NCBI RefSeq assembly: GCF_900111615.1
Contig: NZ_FOHU01000002.1
Span: 124,001 to 188,000 of the forward strand
Origin: Natronincola peptidivorans
Lineage (GTDB): Bacteria; Bacillota; Clostridia; Peptostreptococcales; Natronincolaceae
Length of the DNA stretch: 64,000 bases
Direction of reading: 5' to 3'
Both the position numbers and the translations under genes were made by a program. Every line of letters starts with the position of its first letter. Position 1 is the first letter of the stretch. Below are positions 52,998 to 61,224 of this stretch, piece after piece. The notes beneath the pieces were generated by a model. The model was not told the origin of the DNA, made no database searches, and saw nothing but the letters and a program-made list of their open reading frames with translations.

Positions 52998-53903
52998 ATG
53001 ATCAATAATAAACCTCCAAACCAATCTCAAAAAAAACTCTTAACCATCCAAACCATCAAATCAACCCATAAACCAGGCATCTTTGAGTTAATAGAAACTC
53101 TAAACAAAGCAGATCATCTAGGATACTCCCTATCAGAGGAATGGCTGGACTATATTATTACTGAAGCAGAGGAAGGAATATTTATTGCTGTTTATGGTGA
53201 AAAAGTAGTGGGGCTAGCCAGTTGCATGATAAACCATATGGATCATAGTCAGGCTACCCTCAATTTTGTGGTTCACCCCAGCTTTAGGAACCAAGGCTTT
53301 GGTACAGCTTTATATCAACAAGTGATGGATTACAGCAGAAAAAAGTGGCTGCAACAGCTAGAGACCTATGTAAAGAAGCGTTTAGTGCCTGCTATAGCTT
53401 TTGTCACAAAAAGGGGTTTTCAGCCTGTCTTATATTCCTGGCAGATGGAGATAAAACTAGACGAGGTTGATTTTGTAGAAAACCTTCAGGAAGATATTAT
53501 CTTTAGTAAAGCTACTGCTGAGGATGGTAAAGCCTATGCTGAGGTGATGAATAGCTGCTTTGGTGATGCTTTAGATGATAGTGTTTTACAGCAGCTGCTA
53601 AGGGACCCTTCTATAGAGGTATATATGCTAAAGAAAAATGGAAAAGTCATCGGTTCAACAACAATACAAACCAAAAATAATCTATCGGTAGGCTATATCT
53701 ACGATGTAGCTGTAGTTCGGGAGTATAGGGGTCAAGGTTTAGGAAGCTATATGATGAGATGCTGTATGAGGATCTTAAAGGACAGAGATATAGAGAAAGC
53801 TTCCCTATTGGTAACAGGAGAAAATAAAGCTGCACTGGCATTATATCATCGGTTAGGCTTTAGAGAGGTAGATACTGATATTGTGATGCAAAAACATCTA
53901 TAG
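52998..53903 (+). CDS. Tandem GNAT N-acetyltransferase
   Basis: This 301-residue protein contains two GNAT folds. The first (about 30-145) has VVHPSFRNQGFGTALYQQ; the second (about 160-300) has YDVAVVREYRGQGLGSYM, the acetyl-CoA loop, and ALYHRLGFREV. The mycothiol-synthase-like tandem layout is common in Firmicutes, with unknown substrates. AGAGGAGG lies 13 bases before ATG 52998, slightly far. It is followed by a terminator, so it is separate from the glycan locus. Confidence 0.85.
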   Translation: MINNKPPNQSQKKLLTIQTIKSTHKPGIFELIETLNKADHLGYSLSEEWLDYIITEAEEGIFIAVYGEKVVGLASCMINHMDHSQATLNFVVHPSFRNQGFGTALYQQVMDYSRKKWLQQLETYVKKRLVPAIAFVTKRGFQPVLYSWQMEIKLDEVDFVENLQEDIIFSKATAEDGKAYAEVMNSCFGDALDDSVLQQLLRDPSIEVYMLKKNGKVIGSTTIQTKNNLSVGYIYDVAVVREYRGQGLGSYMMRCCMRILKDRDIEKASLLVTGENKAALALYHRLGFREVDTDIVMQKHL

Positions 53904-53956
53904 AAACACAAATCGGCAATAATACTCAAATAAGTCTAGCGCCAAAATATAATATC

Positions 53957-53988
53957 AAAGACTCTGTCATCATCAACAGGGTCTTTTT
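53957..53988 (+). terminator. Intrinsic terminator after the GNAT gene
   Basis: AAAGACTCTGT pairs with ACAGGGTCTTT (one G-U) with an ATCATCA-type loop and a T run. Confidence 0.82.
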
Positions 53989-54055
53989 AAAAACTTAAGT
54001 TTATATTGCCAATCTATGGTAAAATGGAAATAGATTGAAAAATAGAGGTAATATA

Positions 54056-54278
54056 GATAAGCATTTTTGAGTTTAAATAAATAATACACACGTTACGGTT
54101 TCGCCCACGAATAACTCCTACAGCTCACTTCGATGAAAAATCCTACAATCTGCAAACTCGGTACCCTCAAACATACAGATTGCTTAACGTATTTCTCATC
54201 TACATTCACTGGGAGTTATGGTCATGTTCTGCAAATGTATCGCTTAGCATTATTTATTTAATCATGGGGTTGCTTATC
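54056..54278. repeat. 223-bp imperfect inverted repeat (MITE-like element or structured RNA)
   Basis: The ends GATAAGCA (54056-54063) and TGCTTATC (54271-54278) are reverse complements. After exactly 10 unrelated bases on each side come TAAATAAATAAT (54074-54085) and ATTATTTATTTA (54249-54260). Inside, ATAACTCC (54111) matches GGAGTTAT (54212), and CAATCTG (54146) matches CAGATTG (54176). It contains no gene and accounts for most of the 423-base gap between genes. Confidence 0.75.
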
Positions 54279-54326
54279 CATACATAGTTTTCATTTTTAA
54301 ATTTTTACAATCATAGGGGGATTATT

Positions 54327-55784
54327 ATGATAAGAAAAACCAATTTAGTATTGATTGTTATAGCTATACTCATATTAAGTACAACTTCAGTATTTGCCAG
54401 TAATCCATATGCATACACATCTTCAAGCATAAATGGATTCAATGTAAACCATATCACACTAGATATGAATGATACTACTATGAAGTCGGTAGTATTAAAT
54501 GCCAATAATGAGTTAACGGCTACACAATCACTTGCAGAGATGGCAAAAACAGCCAATGCTGTTGCAGCTATCAATGGTACCTATTTTGAAGCCTATGGCG
54601 GAACACCAGTACCATGGGGAACCATTATAAAGGATAAAAAAGTACTGCATATCGGAAATAGCGGATCAGTAGTTGGGATAACAGAGGATAACAGACTGAT
54701 TATTGACAATCTTACCATTAACTTTGAAGGATACATAAATGGAGAGTATAGAGCTATACCATGGAGGATCAATCATCCAAGCACCGAGCCTGAGGCTATA
54801 ACCATCTTTACACCTGAGTACAAGCAGGAGCTGCAGGTTCAAGCTGGAACAAAAACAGTGCTTGTAACCAATGGTGTTGTTACATCCATTACAGAGGGGA
54901 ACTTTAGATCGCCCACAAACGGATTTGCAATATCCTACAATCCCAGTGTAGCTTATCTGGTGGATGAAAGATATAAAATCGGAGACAAAGTTGAATACAA
55001 GCATGTATTTGTTACAAAACATACCAAACCAGAGGACTGGGATAAGGTAGTCAATGCTATAGGTGCAGGCCCAAGCCTTATTATCAATGGGCAGGTGACA
55101 GCAGATGGGCTGCAGGAGGGCTTTTGGGAAGAGAAAATCAATACAAATAAAGCCGGCAGATCCTTTATAGGCAGTACAAGAGATGGAAAAATAGTCATTG
55201 GAACAATTCCAAATGCTACACTTAGAGAAGCAGCTGCCATATGCCAAAGCTTAAATCTTGTCAATGCTATGTGCCTCGATGGAGGATGGTCTTCAGCATT
55301 ATATTATAAGGATAGAGGAGGCATTGTACAGGGAAGAAATATCAATAATGGACTTGGATTTATAAAGACAGGAATAGAACCAAAAGTAGAGGCGAAAGTA
55401 GCACCAACAGAAATCAGTATAAATATTGATGGAAAAAAGGTTCATTTTACTGACAGTACGGGTAGGCCCTACATTGATAGAAATGGAAGAACCTTAGTTC
55501 CTCTAAAGGTTACTATGGAGGGTGCTGGTGCAGAAGTTTCTTGGAATGGAAGAGAACAAACGGCTATTGTAGAAAAAGATGGCATCTCCATTGCAGTCAT
55601 CATTGGAGAAGCCTACATAACAGTAAATGACGAGAAAATCAAAAATGATACTGTTGCAGTAATCAATAACAATAAGACCTATCTGCCAATAAAAGCAGTT
55701 TTAGAATCCTTAGGATATACAGTGACATGGGACAACAACACAAGGACTGTTCATGTAGTTAGTATAAACGAAGGTCTCCAATAA
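54327..55784 (+). CDS. Secreted phosphodiester glycosidase (NAGPA) with copper-amine-oxidase-N-like domain
   Basis: This 485-residue exported protein has signal peptide MIRKTNLVLIVIAILILSTT with cleavage after SVFA. A NAGPA domain (about 60-350) follows, containing AAINGTYFEAYGG, AIGAGPSLIINGQ and the family end motif MCLDGGWSSALYY. The C-terminus (about 370-480) is a copper amine oxidase N-terminal-like stalk (YIDRNGRTLVPLKVTMEG, TYLPIKAVLESLGYTVTW), a common wall-associated module in Clostridia. It may cleave phosphodiester-linked sugars from wall or teichoic polymers. GGGGGATT precedes ATG 54327. Confidence 0.88.
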   Translation: MIRKTNLVLIVIAILILSTTSVFASNPYAYTSSSINGFNVNHITLDMNDTTMKSVVLNANNELTATQSLAEMAKTANAVAAINGTYFEAYGGTPVPWGTIIKDKKVLHIGNSGSVVGITEDNRLIIDNLTINFEGYINGEYRAIPWRINHPSTEPEAITIFTPEYKQELQVQAGTKTVLVTNGVVTSITEGNFRSPTNGFAISYNPSVAYLVDERYKIGDKVEYKHVFVTKHTKPEDWDKVVNAIGAGPSLIINGQVTADGLQEGFWEEKINTNKAGRSFIGSTRDGKIVIGTIPNATLREAAAICQSLNLVNAMCLDGGWSSALYYKDRGGIVQGRNINNGLGFIKTGIEPKVEAKVAPTEISINIDGKKVHFTDSTGRPYIDRNGRTLVPLKVTMEGAGAEVSWNGREQTAIVEKDGISIAVIIGEAYITVNDEKIKNDTVAVINNNKTYLPIKAVLESLGYTVTWDNNTRTVHVVSINEGLQ

Positions 55785-55816
55785 CCTCTTGTAGCGATGA
55801 AACCAAGCTTATCAAG

Positions 55817-55850
55817 GCCCTATTCTATTGAAAATAGGGTTCTTTTTTTA
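55817..55850 (+). terminator. Intrinsic terminator after the NAGPA gene
   Basis: GCCCTATT with AATAGGGT, short loop, then a run of seven T. Confidence 0.8.
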
Positions 55851-55927
55851 GCAGTCATGTGTTTACAAGACCATTCTGTGGTAAAATATACATAAAAACA
55901 CAACAAAAAACTGAGGTGAAGCAGAGT

Positions 55928-56965
55928 GTGGATATAAAAGATAAAAGTAAAATTATCATGATACTAAGCGCATTTATCTCTATCATCATCATTGGAACAG
56001 TAGGCTATATGCTTTTATTACAGGTGAGCTTCATTGATGCATTGTATATGACAGTGATTACCATCTCTACTGTAGGCTATGGAGAAGTGGGAGAGATGAC
56101 AGCCAGTGCAATGCTATTTTCTATCGTCATTATCTTTTTTGGTTTAGGTACAGCAGGTTATGCCTTTACCAGTGTGGTTTCTTTATTTCTAGAAGGTACC
56201 TTTAAAGAGGCATGGAGGAGGAAAAGAATGGAGGATAAGATAGGGCAGTTAAAGGATCATTACATATTATGTGGAGCGGGTGAAACCGGCCAGAGTATCA
56301 TTGAACAGTTTGAAAAAAGCAAAGTACCATTTGTAGTGATTGATAAAAATGAAAAACAGGTGGCTGAATTAATGGCAGAAGGCGTTTTAATAGTACAAGG
56401 GGACGCCACCCATGAGGATGTCCTGATAAAGTGTAGAATTCACGAGGCAAAGGGATTGATCACCAGTTTGCCAGATGATGCTGCTAATGTTTTTGTTGTA
56501 CTAACAGCACGAGAGCTGAATAAAAATTTATATATTGTCTCTCGGGCCATAGAGAGGAACTCCCGTGGCAAGCTAAAAAAAGCAGGAGCCAACAATACCA
56601 TATCCCCCAATGAAATAGGGGGCAGAAGAATGGCTGCCTTGATCTTGAGGCCTTCTGTTATCTCTTTTTTAGATATCATCACCCATGCAGGAGATGTTGT
56701 ACTGGATTTGGAGGATGTGGTGATTTGTGAACATGGAGAAATCGTAGGAAAAACCTTAAAGGAAGCCAAGATACCGGAAAGAACTGGCTTGGTGGTGCTA
56801 GCTATTAAAAAACATGGTAAAAAGAATCTGATGCTGAACCCTAGCTTTGATGAAACCTTAAACGTAGGAGATGTAATGATCGTACTTGGACAGGAGAAAC
56901 AGGTGCATCAGTTGAGGGAGATCGCCTGTGATTGTGGGGAGCGGGACCCCTTAGATGTACTATAA
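55928..56965 (+). CDS. Potassium channel with RCK (TrkA-N/TrkA-C) domains
   Basis: This 345-residue protein has two membrane helices around the pore (about 10-90) with selectivity filter ISTVGYGEVG. A cytoplasmic TrkA-N Rossmann domain follows (HYILCGAGETGQSIIEQF, VIDKNEKQVAEL, VQGDATHEDVL), then a TrkA-C domain (about 250-340). This is the MthK/YugO type. The start is GTG 55928, with AGGTGA 8 bases upstream. An in-frame GTG at 55859 lies where a promoter (TGGTAAAAT at about 55878) would be, and is rejected. Confidence 0.9.
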   Translation: MDIKDKSKIIMILSAFISIIIIGTVGYMLLLQVSFIDALYMTVITISTVGYGEVGEMTASAMLFSIVIIFFGLGTAGYAFTSVVSLFLEGTFKEAWRRKRMEDKIGQLKDHYILCGAGETGQSIIEQFEKSKVPFVVIDKNEKQVAELMAEGVLIVQGDATHEDVLIKCRIHEAKGLITSLPDDAANVFVVLTARELNKNLYIVSRAIERNSRGKLKKAGANNTISPNEIGGRRMAALILRPSVISFLDIITHAGDVVLDLEDVVICEHGEIVGKTLKEAKIPERTGLVVLAIKKHGKKNLMLNPSFDETLNVGDVMIVLGQEKQVHQLREIACDCGERDPLDVL

Positions 56966-56975
56966 CTTAGACAAA

Positions 56976-57000
56976 GGGACAGGGGACGGAGATAAGTCCC
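56976..57000. repeat. REP fragment, copy 2
   Basis: GGGACAGGGGACGG (56976-56989) matches the left arm of the 7977-8038 element, then diverges to AGATAAGTCCC, which can still close a GGGAC/GTCCC hairpin. Confidence 0.75.
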
Positions 57001-57056
57001 AGATAAATAATCTGTTTTTAGCAGGAATTCAATAAGGGATAGGAGAAGTTAATAGT

Positions 57057-57083
57057 TAAGGAATGATAACAAGGTGCCAGTAA
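57057..57083 (+). promoter_or_regulatory. Possible sigma-D promoter for the YjfB-like gene
   Basis: TAAG (57057-57060), 15 bases, GCCAGTAA (57076-57083): two differences from the sigma-D -10 and one in the -35, with correct spacing, upstream of a motility-family gene. Confidence 0.4.
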
Positions 57084-57113
57084 GTACACTATAAATAGAA
57101 GGGAGTTGCTAGT

Positions 57114-57311
57114 ATGGATGTAGCAGCGATGTCTATCCAATTAAATCAAATGAAGCTTCATCAGGATGCTGGAGTTGCTGTTCTAAAGATGGCGATGGAT
57201 CATGCAGCATTATCTACAGAGGACATGCAAAAACTAATGGAGACCAGTAGACAGACGATGGAGCAGTCTATTGATCCCCATTTAGGTGCAAATCTTGATG
57301 TGTATTTATAA
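57114..57311 (+). CDS. YjfB-family putative motility protein
   Basis: This 65-residue protein matches the YjfB motility family: MDVAAMSIQLNQMKLHQDAG, VLKMAMDHA and the terminal SIDPHLGANLDVYL. YjfB-like genes belong to sigma-D regulons; the product is small, Met-rich and helical, and its function is unknown. AAGGGAG precedes ATG 57114. It is isolated from the main flagellar block by about 31 kb. Confidence 0.85.
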   Translation: MDVAAMSIQLNQMKLHQDAGVAVLKMAMDHAALSTEDMQKLMETSRQTMEQSIDPHLGANLDVYL

Positions 57312-57317
57312 GGAATT

Positions 57318-58364
57318 CTAAGGCATAATTAGGATGTTATTGGCTACAGGGCGTTCTTTGCCATCGGAGGGTTTGTTGAGGATTTGACCATTGAAATACA
57401 TAGCACTGGAGCCGCCGCCATCTAGGTTATAGGCCTCCTTTACTCCTAGCTCCAGCAGTTTATCCTGCAACAGCTCTAGCGTAACACCGATACTCCAATC
57501 GTTTTGTCTGCCATCAATAACAATCATAATTAAATCATCGTTAGCATATTTTCCGATAATGGTCCTTGGCTGATTGGTAGTTTTCCAACTGTCAGGGATT
57601 TCTACTTTTTTGCCATCCTTTAGCAAGACAGGGATAAAGCTTATCCCTTGATAGGGATCTAGAGCCCGAATGTCTTGCTCAGAGGAAGGGACAGTGCCAA
57701 TCACTTGCCCCCTTCTATTAACGCCTGTGAAAAATAAATCACCTGGGTAACCGTTAAAGGGCTCCACCAGTCTGCCATCAATAACTGTGTTTCCTATCAA
57801 TCGAGCATAAGGCTTTCCATCTCGATTCTCCATATAGAAACCGCCGCCATTGATGGCCAAAATAGCGCCCTTTCTTCTGGCGGCATTGGAGGTTGTCTCT
57901 AGCTTACCGAGGGTATCCTCAGCCAAGGCTACCTGAAAGACGCTAGGGTCAAACAGCTTGATTTTTGCAATATATCCACGATAGCCTAATTCAGCTAATT
58001 GAAATATCTTGATTTCCGATGTGTTGGAAAGATAAGTAGCTACAGTAGGCCCCAGCATATTGAGGATTCTTTCCTCATAAATATCGTCAGATAGCTCTCT
58101 TTGGGTAGCGCTGACCTCAGATAGATTAGATAAATTTTCCTCCTGAAAGCGGAAGGTTGCTTCTTGATTTTCTACAATAATCCCCATCTCCACTACCTTT
58201 TCCTGTAATAAATCCATTTCCTCTTGCAATGTTTCCACTTGCTGAGCCAATACGATAGAAGGAAACTCCAAGAGCCTTCCTTGATCCACAAAATCTCGAC
58301 TAGCTATAAAAAGTGCTAGAAAAGGTGCAGCTAAAAATACTAAAAACAAATTAATTTTGAACAT
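57318..58364 (-). CDS. Membrane-anchored phosphodiester glycosidase (NAGPA) with coiled-coil stalk
   Basis: This 348-residue protein has a single N-terminal hydrophobic segment (INLFLVFLAAPFLALFI), a coiled coil (about 40-80, VETLQEEMDLLQEKVVEM) and a NAGPA domain (about 140-345): AILAINGGGFYME, VIDGRQNDWSIG and YNLDGGGSSAMYFNG. It is a paralogue of the domain at 54327-55784. ATG 58364 follows AAGGAGGCACCAA on the minus strand. It overlaps the upstream membrane coiled-coil gene by 14 bases. Confidence 0.88.
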   Translation of the reverse strand: MFKINLFLVFLAAPFLALFIASRDFVDQGRLLEFPSIVLAQQVETLQEEMDLLQEKVVEMGIIVENQEATFRFQEENLSNLSEVSATQRELSDDIYEERILNMLGPTVATYLSNTSEIKIFQLAELGYRGYIAKIKLFDPSVFQVALAEDTLGKLETTSNAARRKGAILAINGGGFYMENRDGKPYARLIGNTVIDGRLVEPFNGYPGDLFFTGVNRRGQVIGTVPSSEQDIRALDPYQGISFIPVLLKDGKKVEIPDSWKTTNQPRTIIGKYANDDLIMIVIDGRQNDWSIGVTLELLQDKLLELGVKEAYNLDGGGSSAMYFNGQILNKPSDGKERPVANNILIMP

Positions 58365-58770
58365 TTGGTGCCTCCTTAAGAATCTGCAGACTTCTCTCTA
58401 ATACTCCTAACTGATGATCCAATTCCTCCAGCCTGCTATCAATCCGCTCCTGTACAGAGGTAGAACTGGACAAAGTAGAATCAGTAGCTTCAATGCTTTG
58501 TCTTAAAATAGCAATCTCTTGATTCAATTGCTGTATTTGTTCTGTCAGTTGATGGAGACTAACGGCATTTTCCTGCTGCACATTATGGATACTTGTATCG
58601 ATATAATCCTTGGCATAGGTATAGCCATAATAAACAGCGGCTCCCCAAAAACCTACACTAAGGATAAATAACAAGATATTAATAAATATTTTTTTTCGTC
58701 TTGCTTTCTTTTTCTTAGCGGCTAATCTTACTTCTTGATTTTTTTCTATATCAATGCTGTGATTCGACAT
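58351..58770 (-). CDS. Single-pass membrane coiled-coil protein
   Basis: This 139-residue protein has a basic cytoplasmic segment (LAAKKKKARRKK), one membrane helix (IFINILLFILSVGFWGAAVY) and an extracytoplasmic coiled coil with heptads (LHQLTEQIQQLNQEIAILRQ and RLEELDHQLGVLERSL). ATG 58770 follows AAAGGTGGGATATC; an upstream ATG at 58938 has no ribosome site. It overlaps the NAGPA gene, whose product also has a membrane anchor and coiled coil, so the two may form a complex. Confidence 0.8.
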   Translation of the reverse strand: MSNHSIDIEKNQEVRLAAKKKKARRKKIFINILLFILSVGFWGAAVYYGYTYAKDYIDTSIHNVQQENAVSLHQLTEQIQQLNQEIAILRQSIEATDSTLSSSTSVQERIDSRLEELDHQLGVLERSLQILKEAPNVQN

Positions 58771-58978
58771 GATATCCCACCTTTCCCTTCTATTCACTAT
58801 GCTAACGGAAAAAATGAAAGATATCAAGGGAAAAAATAAAGCAGTAGTATTCACTAAAAATTGAAAAAATTCTGCTGTAGGTATTTTCATAAGAGGAAAA
58901 ATGTAATAAGATAGAGTTAAATGTTTTTCATGAATCAAAAAAATACCATAGCGGTAAAATATTTAGGAGGTACTCAAG

Positions 58979-60163
58979 GTGAGAAAGAGAAAAAGAGTAA
59001 TTACTTTCCTATTGATCTTAACCTTAGCCATAAGTACGCAGCTGGTATATAGCTTTGGATCAGGGGCCTTAAGCCATGAAGAAGTAGAGAAGATTATTGA
59101 GGAGGTAGCCAGAGAAAAAGGCATTCCTTCTGTGATTTTGAAAGCCATCGCCTGGAAGGAAAGTGGGTACAGGCAGTTTAACAGCAGCGGCAATCCTCTG
59201 GTTTCTGGAAGAAACACGGGGATTATGCAGATTAATCAAGTACATAGACATCTAGATTGGGAAAGGGTTCGATATGATATACGTTACAATATAGAAGCAG
59301 GGGCAGATGTTTTATTAGGTAGATGGCATGCCACCGGCAGTGTTTATCCCACAATAGGGGATATGGATCCAAATGTTTTAGAACATTGGTACTTTGCCCT
59401 TTGGGGCTACAATAGCTGGTTAGCCAGAAATAACCCTAATGTAGCTGGAGAAAAAGCCTATCAGGAAGGGATATTTCAATTAATAAGGGATAAATACAAC
59501 CAACCCATCACTTCTATTGATGCCAGCTATCTCCCCAGTAGTGGATTGCCAAGCAGCGATCTTTGGATACCCACCCCTGAGACTCATCATTTTGGTGACT
59601 TAAATCATGCAATTGCAAGGGTTTTTAAAGACCTAGTAGATCATCCGAAACAGGAATACATAGCAGAACTATATGAGATGGGGGTAGTGAGCGGAGTTGG
59701 AGGAGATCGCTTCAATCCTGATGGCTACATTACCAAGGAGCAAATGGCTGTGATTTTGAGGGATATATTAGAGTTGGAGACAACTGAGGAGATGACTGTT
59801 GGAGAAGACTGGCAGGAGGTGTCTTCATGGGCCAAGGATGCTGTGGCGGCTGCTTATCAGCAGGAGATATTATCTCTAAATGAAGAGGGCAACTTAGAGC
59901 CTAAGGGTTTTGTTACAAGGGAAGAAGCCATGACCATACTATTTGAAGGCTTTAAAAGGGAAGTCATCTATGATGAAGATTTGATGGTACCGATAGCCTA
60001 TATAGATTTTGATGAAATAAGCTTATCAGCTTTAAACAGTGTAGCCTACTTCATTGGGAAAGGTGTATTAACAGTGGATCACCAGCAACCCTTTGGACCA
60101 AAGGAGCATATCACTAGAGGAGAGCTATGCAAGCTAATCTATATGATAACAGAAAAGCTTTAA
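58979..60163 (+). CDS. Exported lysozyme-like (SLT) protein with SLH repeats
   Basis: This 394-residue secreted protein has signal peptide RKRKRVITFLLILTLAIS. A lytic-transglycosylase-like domain (about 30-160) carries IPSVILKAIAWKESGYRQF (catalytic Glu in KES), GIMQINQVHRHLDW and YNIEAGADVLLGRW. Two to three SLH repeats follow (about 210-390; ELYEMGVVSGVGGDRFNPDG, VAYFIGKGVL). It probably trims peptidoglycan while held on the wall by SLH. The start is GTG 58979, with AGGAGG 7 bases upstream. Confidence 0.88.
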   Translation: MRKRKRVITFLLILTLAISTQLVYSFGSGALSHEEVEKIIEEVAREKGIPSVILKAIAWKESGYRQFNSSGNPLVSGRNTGIMQINQVHRHLDWERVRYDIRYNIEAGADVLLGRWHATGSVYPTIGDMDPNVLEHWYFALWGYNSWLARNNPNVAGEKAYQEGIFQLIRDKYNQPITSIDASYLPSSGLPSSDLWIPTPETHHFGDLNHAIARVFKDLVDHPKQEYIAELYEMGVVSGVGGDRFNPDGYITKEQMAVILRDILELETTEEMTVGEDWQEVSSWAKDAVAAAYQQEILSLNEEGNLEPKGFVTREEAMTILFEGFKREVIYDEDLMVPIAYIDFDEISLSALNSVAYFIGKGVLTVDHQQPFGPKEHITRGELCKLIYMITEKL

Positions 60164-60171
60164 AGGGACAA

Positions 60172-60200
60172 AAAGGGACAGGGGAGAGACCTGTCCCTTT
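60172..60200. repeat. REP-like inverted repeat, copy 3 (also terminator-like)
   Basis: AAAGGGACAGG (60172-60182) pairs perfectly with CCTGTCCCTTT (60190-60200). It lies 9 bases from the 3' end of the RAYT gene and just after the SLH-lysozyme gene, and could terminate both. Confidence 0.8.
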
Positions 60201-60209
60201 GGTGTGTCT

Positions 60210-61019
60210 TTAATCAATTAATCTATGGATGGTAGATTTACTTAGTCCCATCAGCTCACCCAGCTCTCGATAGCTTAGGTTGGATTGATCCTTCAACTGT
60301 AAGATTAATGCATGCTTAATAGAGCCTTTCAGATTGCTCCGTTGCTGGTAGATATCATCGAAGGACATATTTTGCCTTGCTAATAGCTTGTTAGCAAAGT
60401 GCAGGGCTTCTTCCTTTGAGCGTATGGATTTATTTATTGTTTCTTCTTTACCAATATAGATGAATTCTCCCTTATCTGGAAGGGTTGAGAAGGTTAAGAA
60501 ATTTTCCAATAATTTTTCACCATTGGGGGAAATAATGTCCAAAACAAAGTCTGTATCTACTAGCCCACCTTTTTCTCCATGGGTCAAATAATCTTGATAG
60601 CTGCTCCAAAAATACTGGTGCAACTCACTCACCAGCTTAGCTTGAATAGGATTATTATGGACATATCGAATAGCAGTCAACAGATAGCTTTCATCATCAA
60701 TGACTTCACTTTTAAAACGATCCTGAAATAAATGACCAACTCTATTATATTTTTTATTAAAATAGATGGCGTAGCTGACATTGATGGATTGCATAATCTT
60801 TGAAATAGAGCTATTGTTTTCATCCAGTATTAAATGAGCATGATTGGGCATCAAACAATAAGCCAGAAGTTTGAAGGTTTTCTGGTCTTTTTGTTTTTGT
60901 AAAATGTCCAAAAATTTTCTGTGGTCTTCGTCATCAAGAAAAATATTTTTCTTTTCGATTCCTCGAATCATTACATGATATATTCTTGTAGGACTTAGGG
61001 TTCTAGTAGGCCTAGCCAT
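60210..61019 (-). mobile_element. REP-associated tyrosine transposase (RAYT, Y1/IS200-like)
   Basis: This 269-residue Y1 transposase has the HUH motif LMPNHAHLIL, the catalytic tyrosine region AIRYVHNNPIQAKLV and YNRVGHLFQDRFKSEVI, plus a C-terminal helix-turn-helix (LSYRELGELMGLSKSTIHRL) typical of larger RAYTs. ATG 61019 follows AAGGATG. It has no insertion-sequence ends, but REP units flank it at 60172-60200 and 61091-61115. RAYTs are domesticated enzymes thought to spread REP hairpins. The reading frame is intact. Confidence 0.92.
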
Positions 61020-61090
61020 TAAAAATCACATCCTTCATGTAGGATTGTATTATTTATATTTTAGCATATATTACAATAAAATCCAAATAA

Positions 61091-61115
61091 GGGACAAAGA
61101 ACCGTCCCTTGTCCC
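61091..61115. repeat. REP unit, copy 4
   Basis: This 25-nt unit differs at two positions from 8014-8038 and 62792-62816. GGGAC and GTCCC ends close a short hairpin. It lies upstream of the RAYT start, giving the gene a REP on both sides. Confidence 0.88.
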
Positions 61116-61124
61116 TGTGAGATG

Positions 61125-61152
61125 TTTAAAATAGCTTTTGTTGTGGTAAAAT
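61125..61152 (+). promoter_or_regulatory. Possible sigma-A promoter for pepA
   Basis: TTTAAA (61125-61130), 16 bases, TAAAAT (61147-61152) with an extended TGG just before the -10. Confidence 0.45.
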
Positions 61153-61224
61153 GATAGAAGACAGCATATTGTGAAGTGGAGATTGCTTTACATAAAAAAT
61201 CACAAAAAGAAGGGAAAGAAATTT

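Noticed and set aside
54666-55247. 193-codon minus-strand open frame opposite the NAGPA gene
   Set aside because: It is antisense to a well-supported coding gene, has no ribosome site or recognisable family, and its Cys/Tyr/Ile-rich content is typical of a shadow frame.
60210-61019. Complete IS200/IS605 insertion sequence
   Set aside because: No left and right IS-end structures typical of IS200 were found; the flanking hairpins are REP units dispersed in the window, so a RAYT is the better call.
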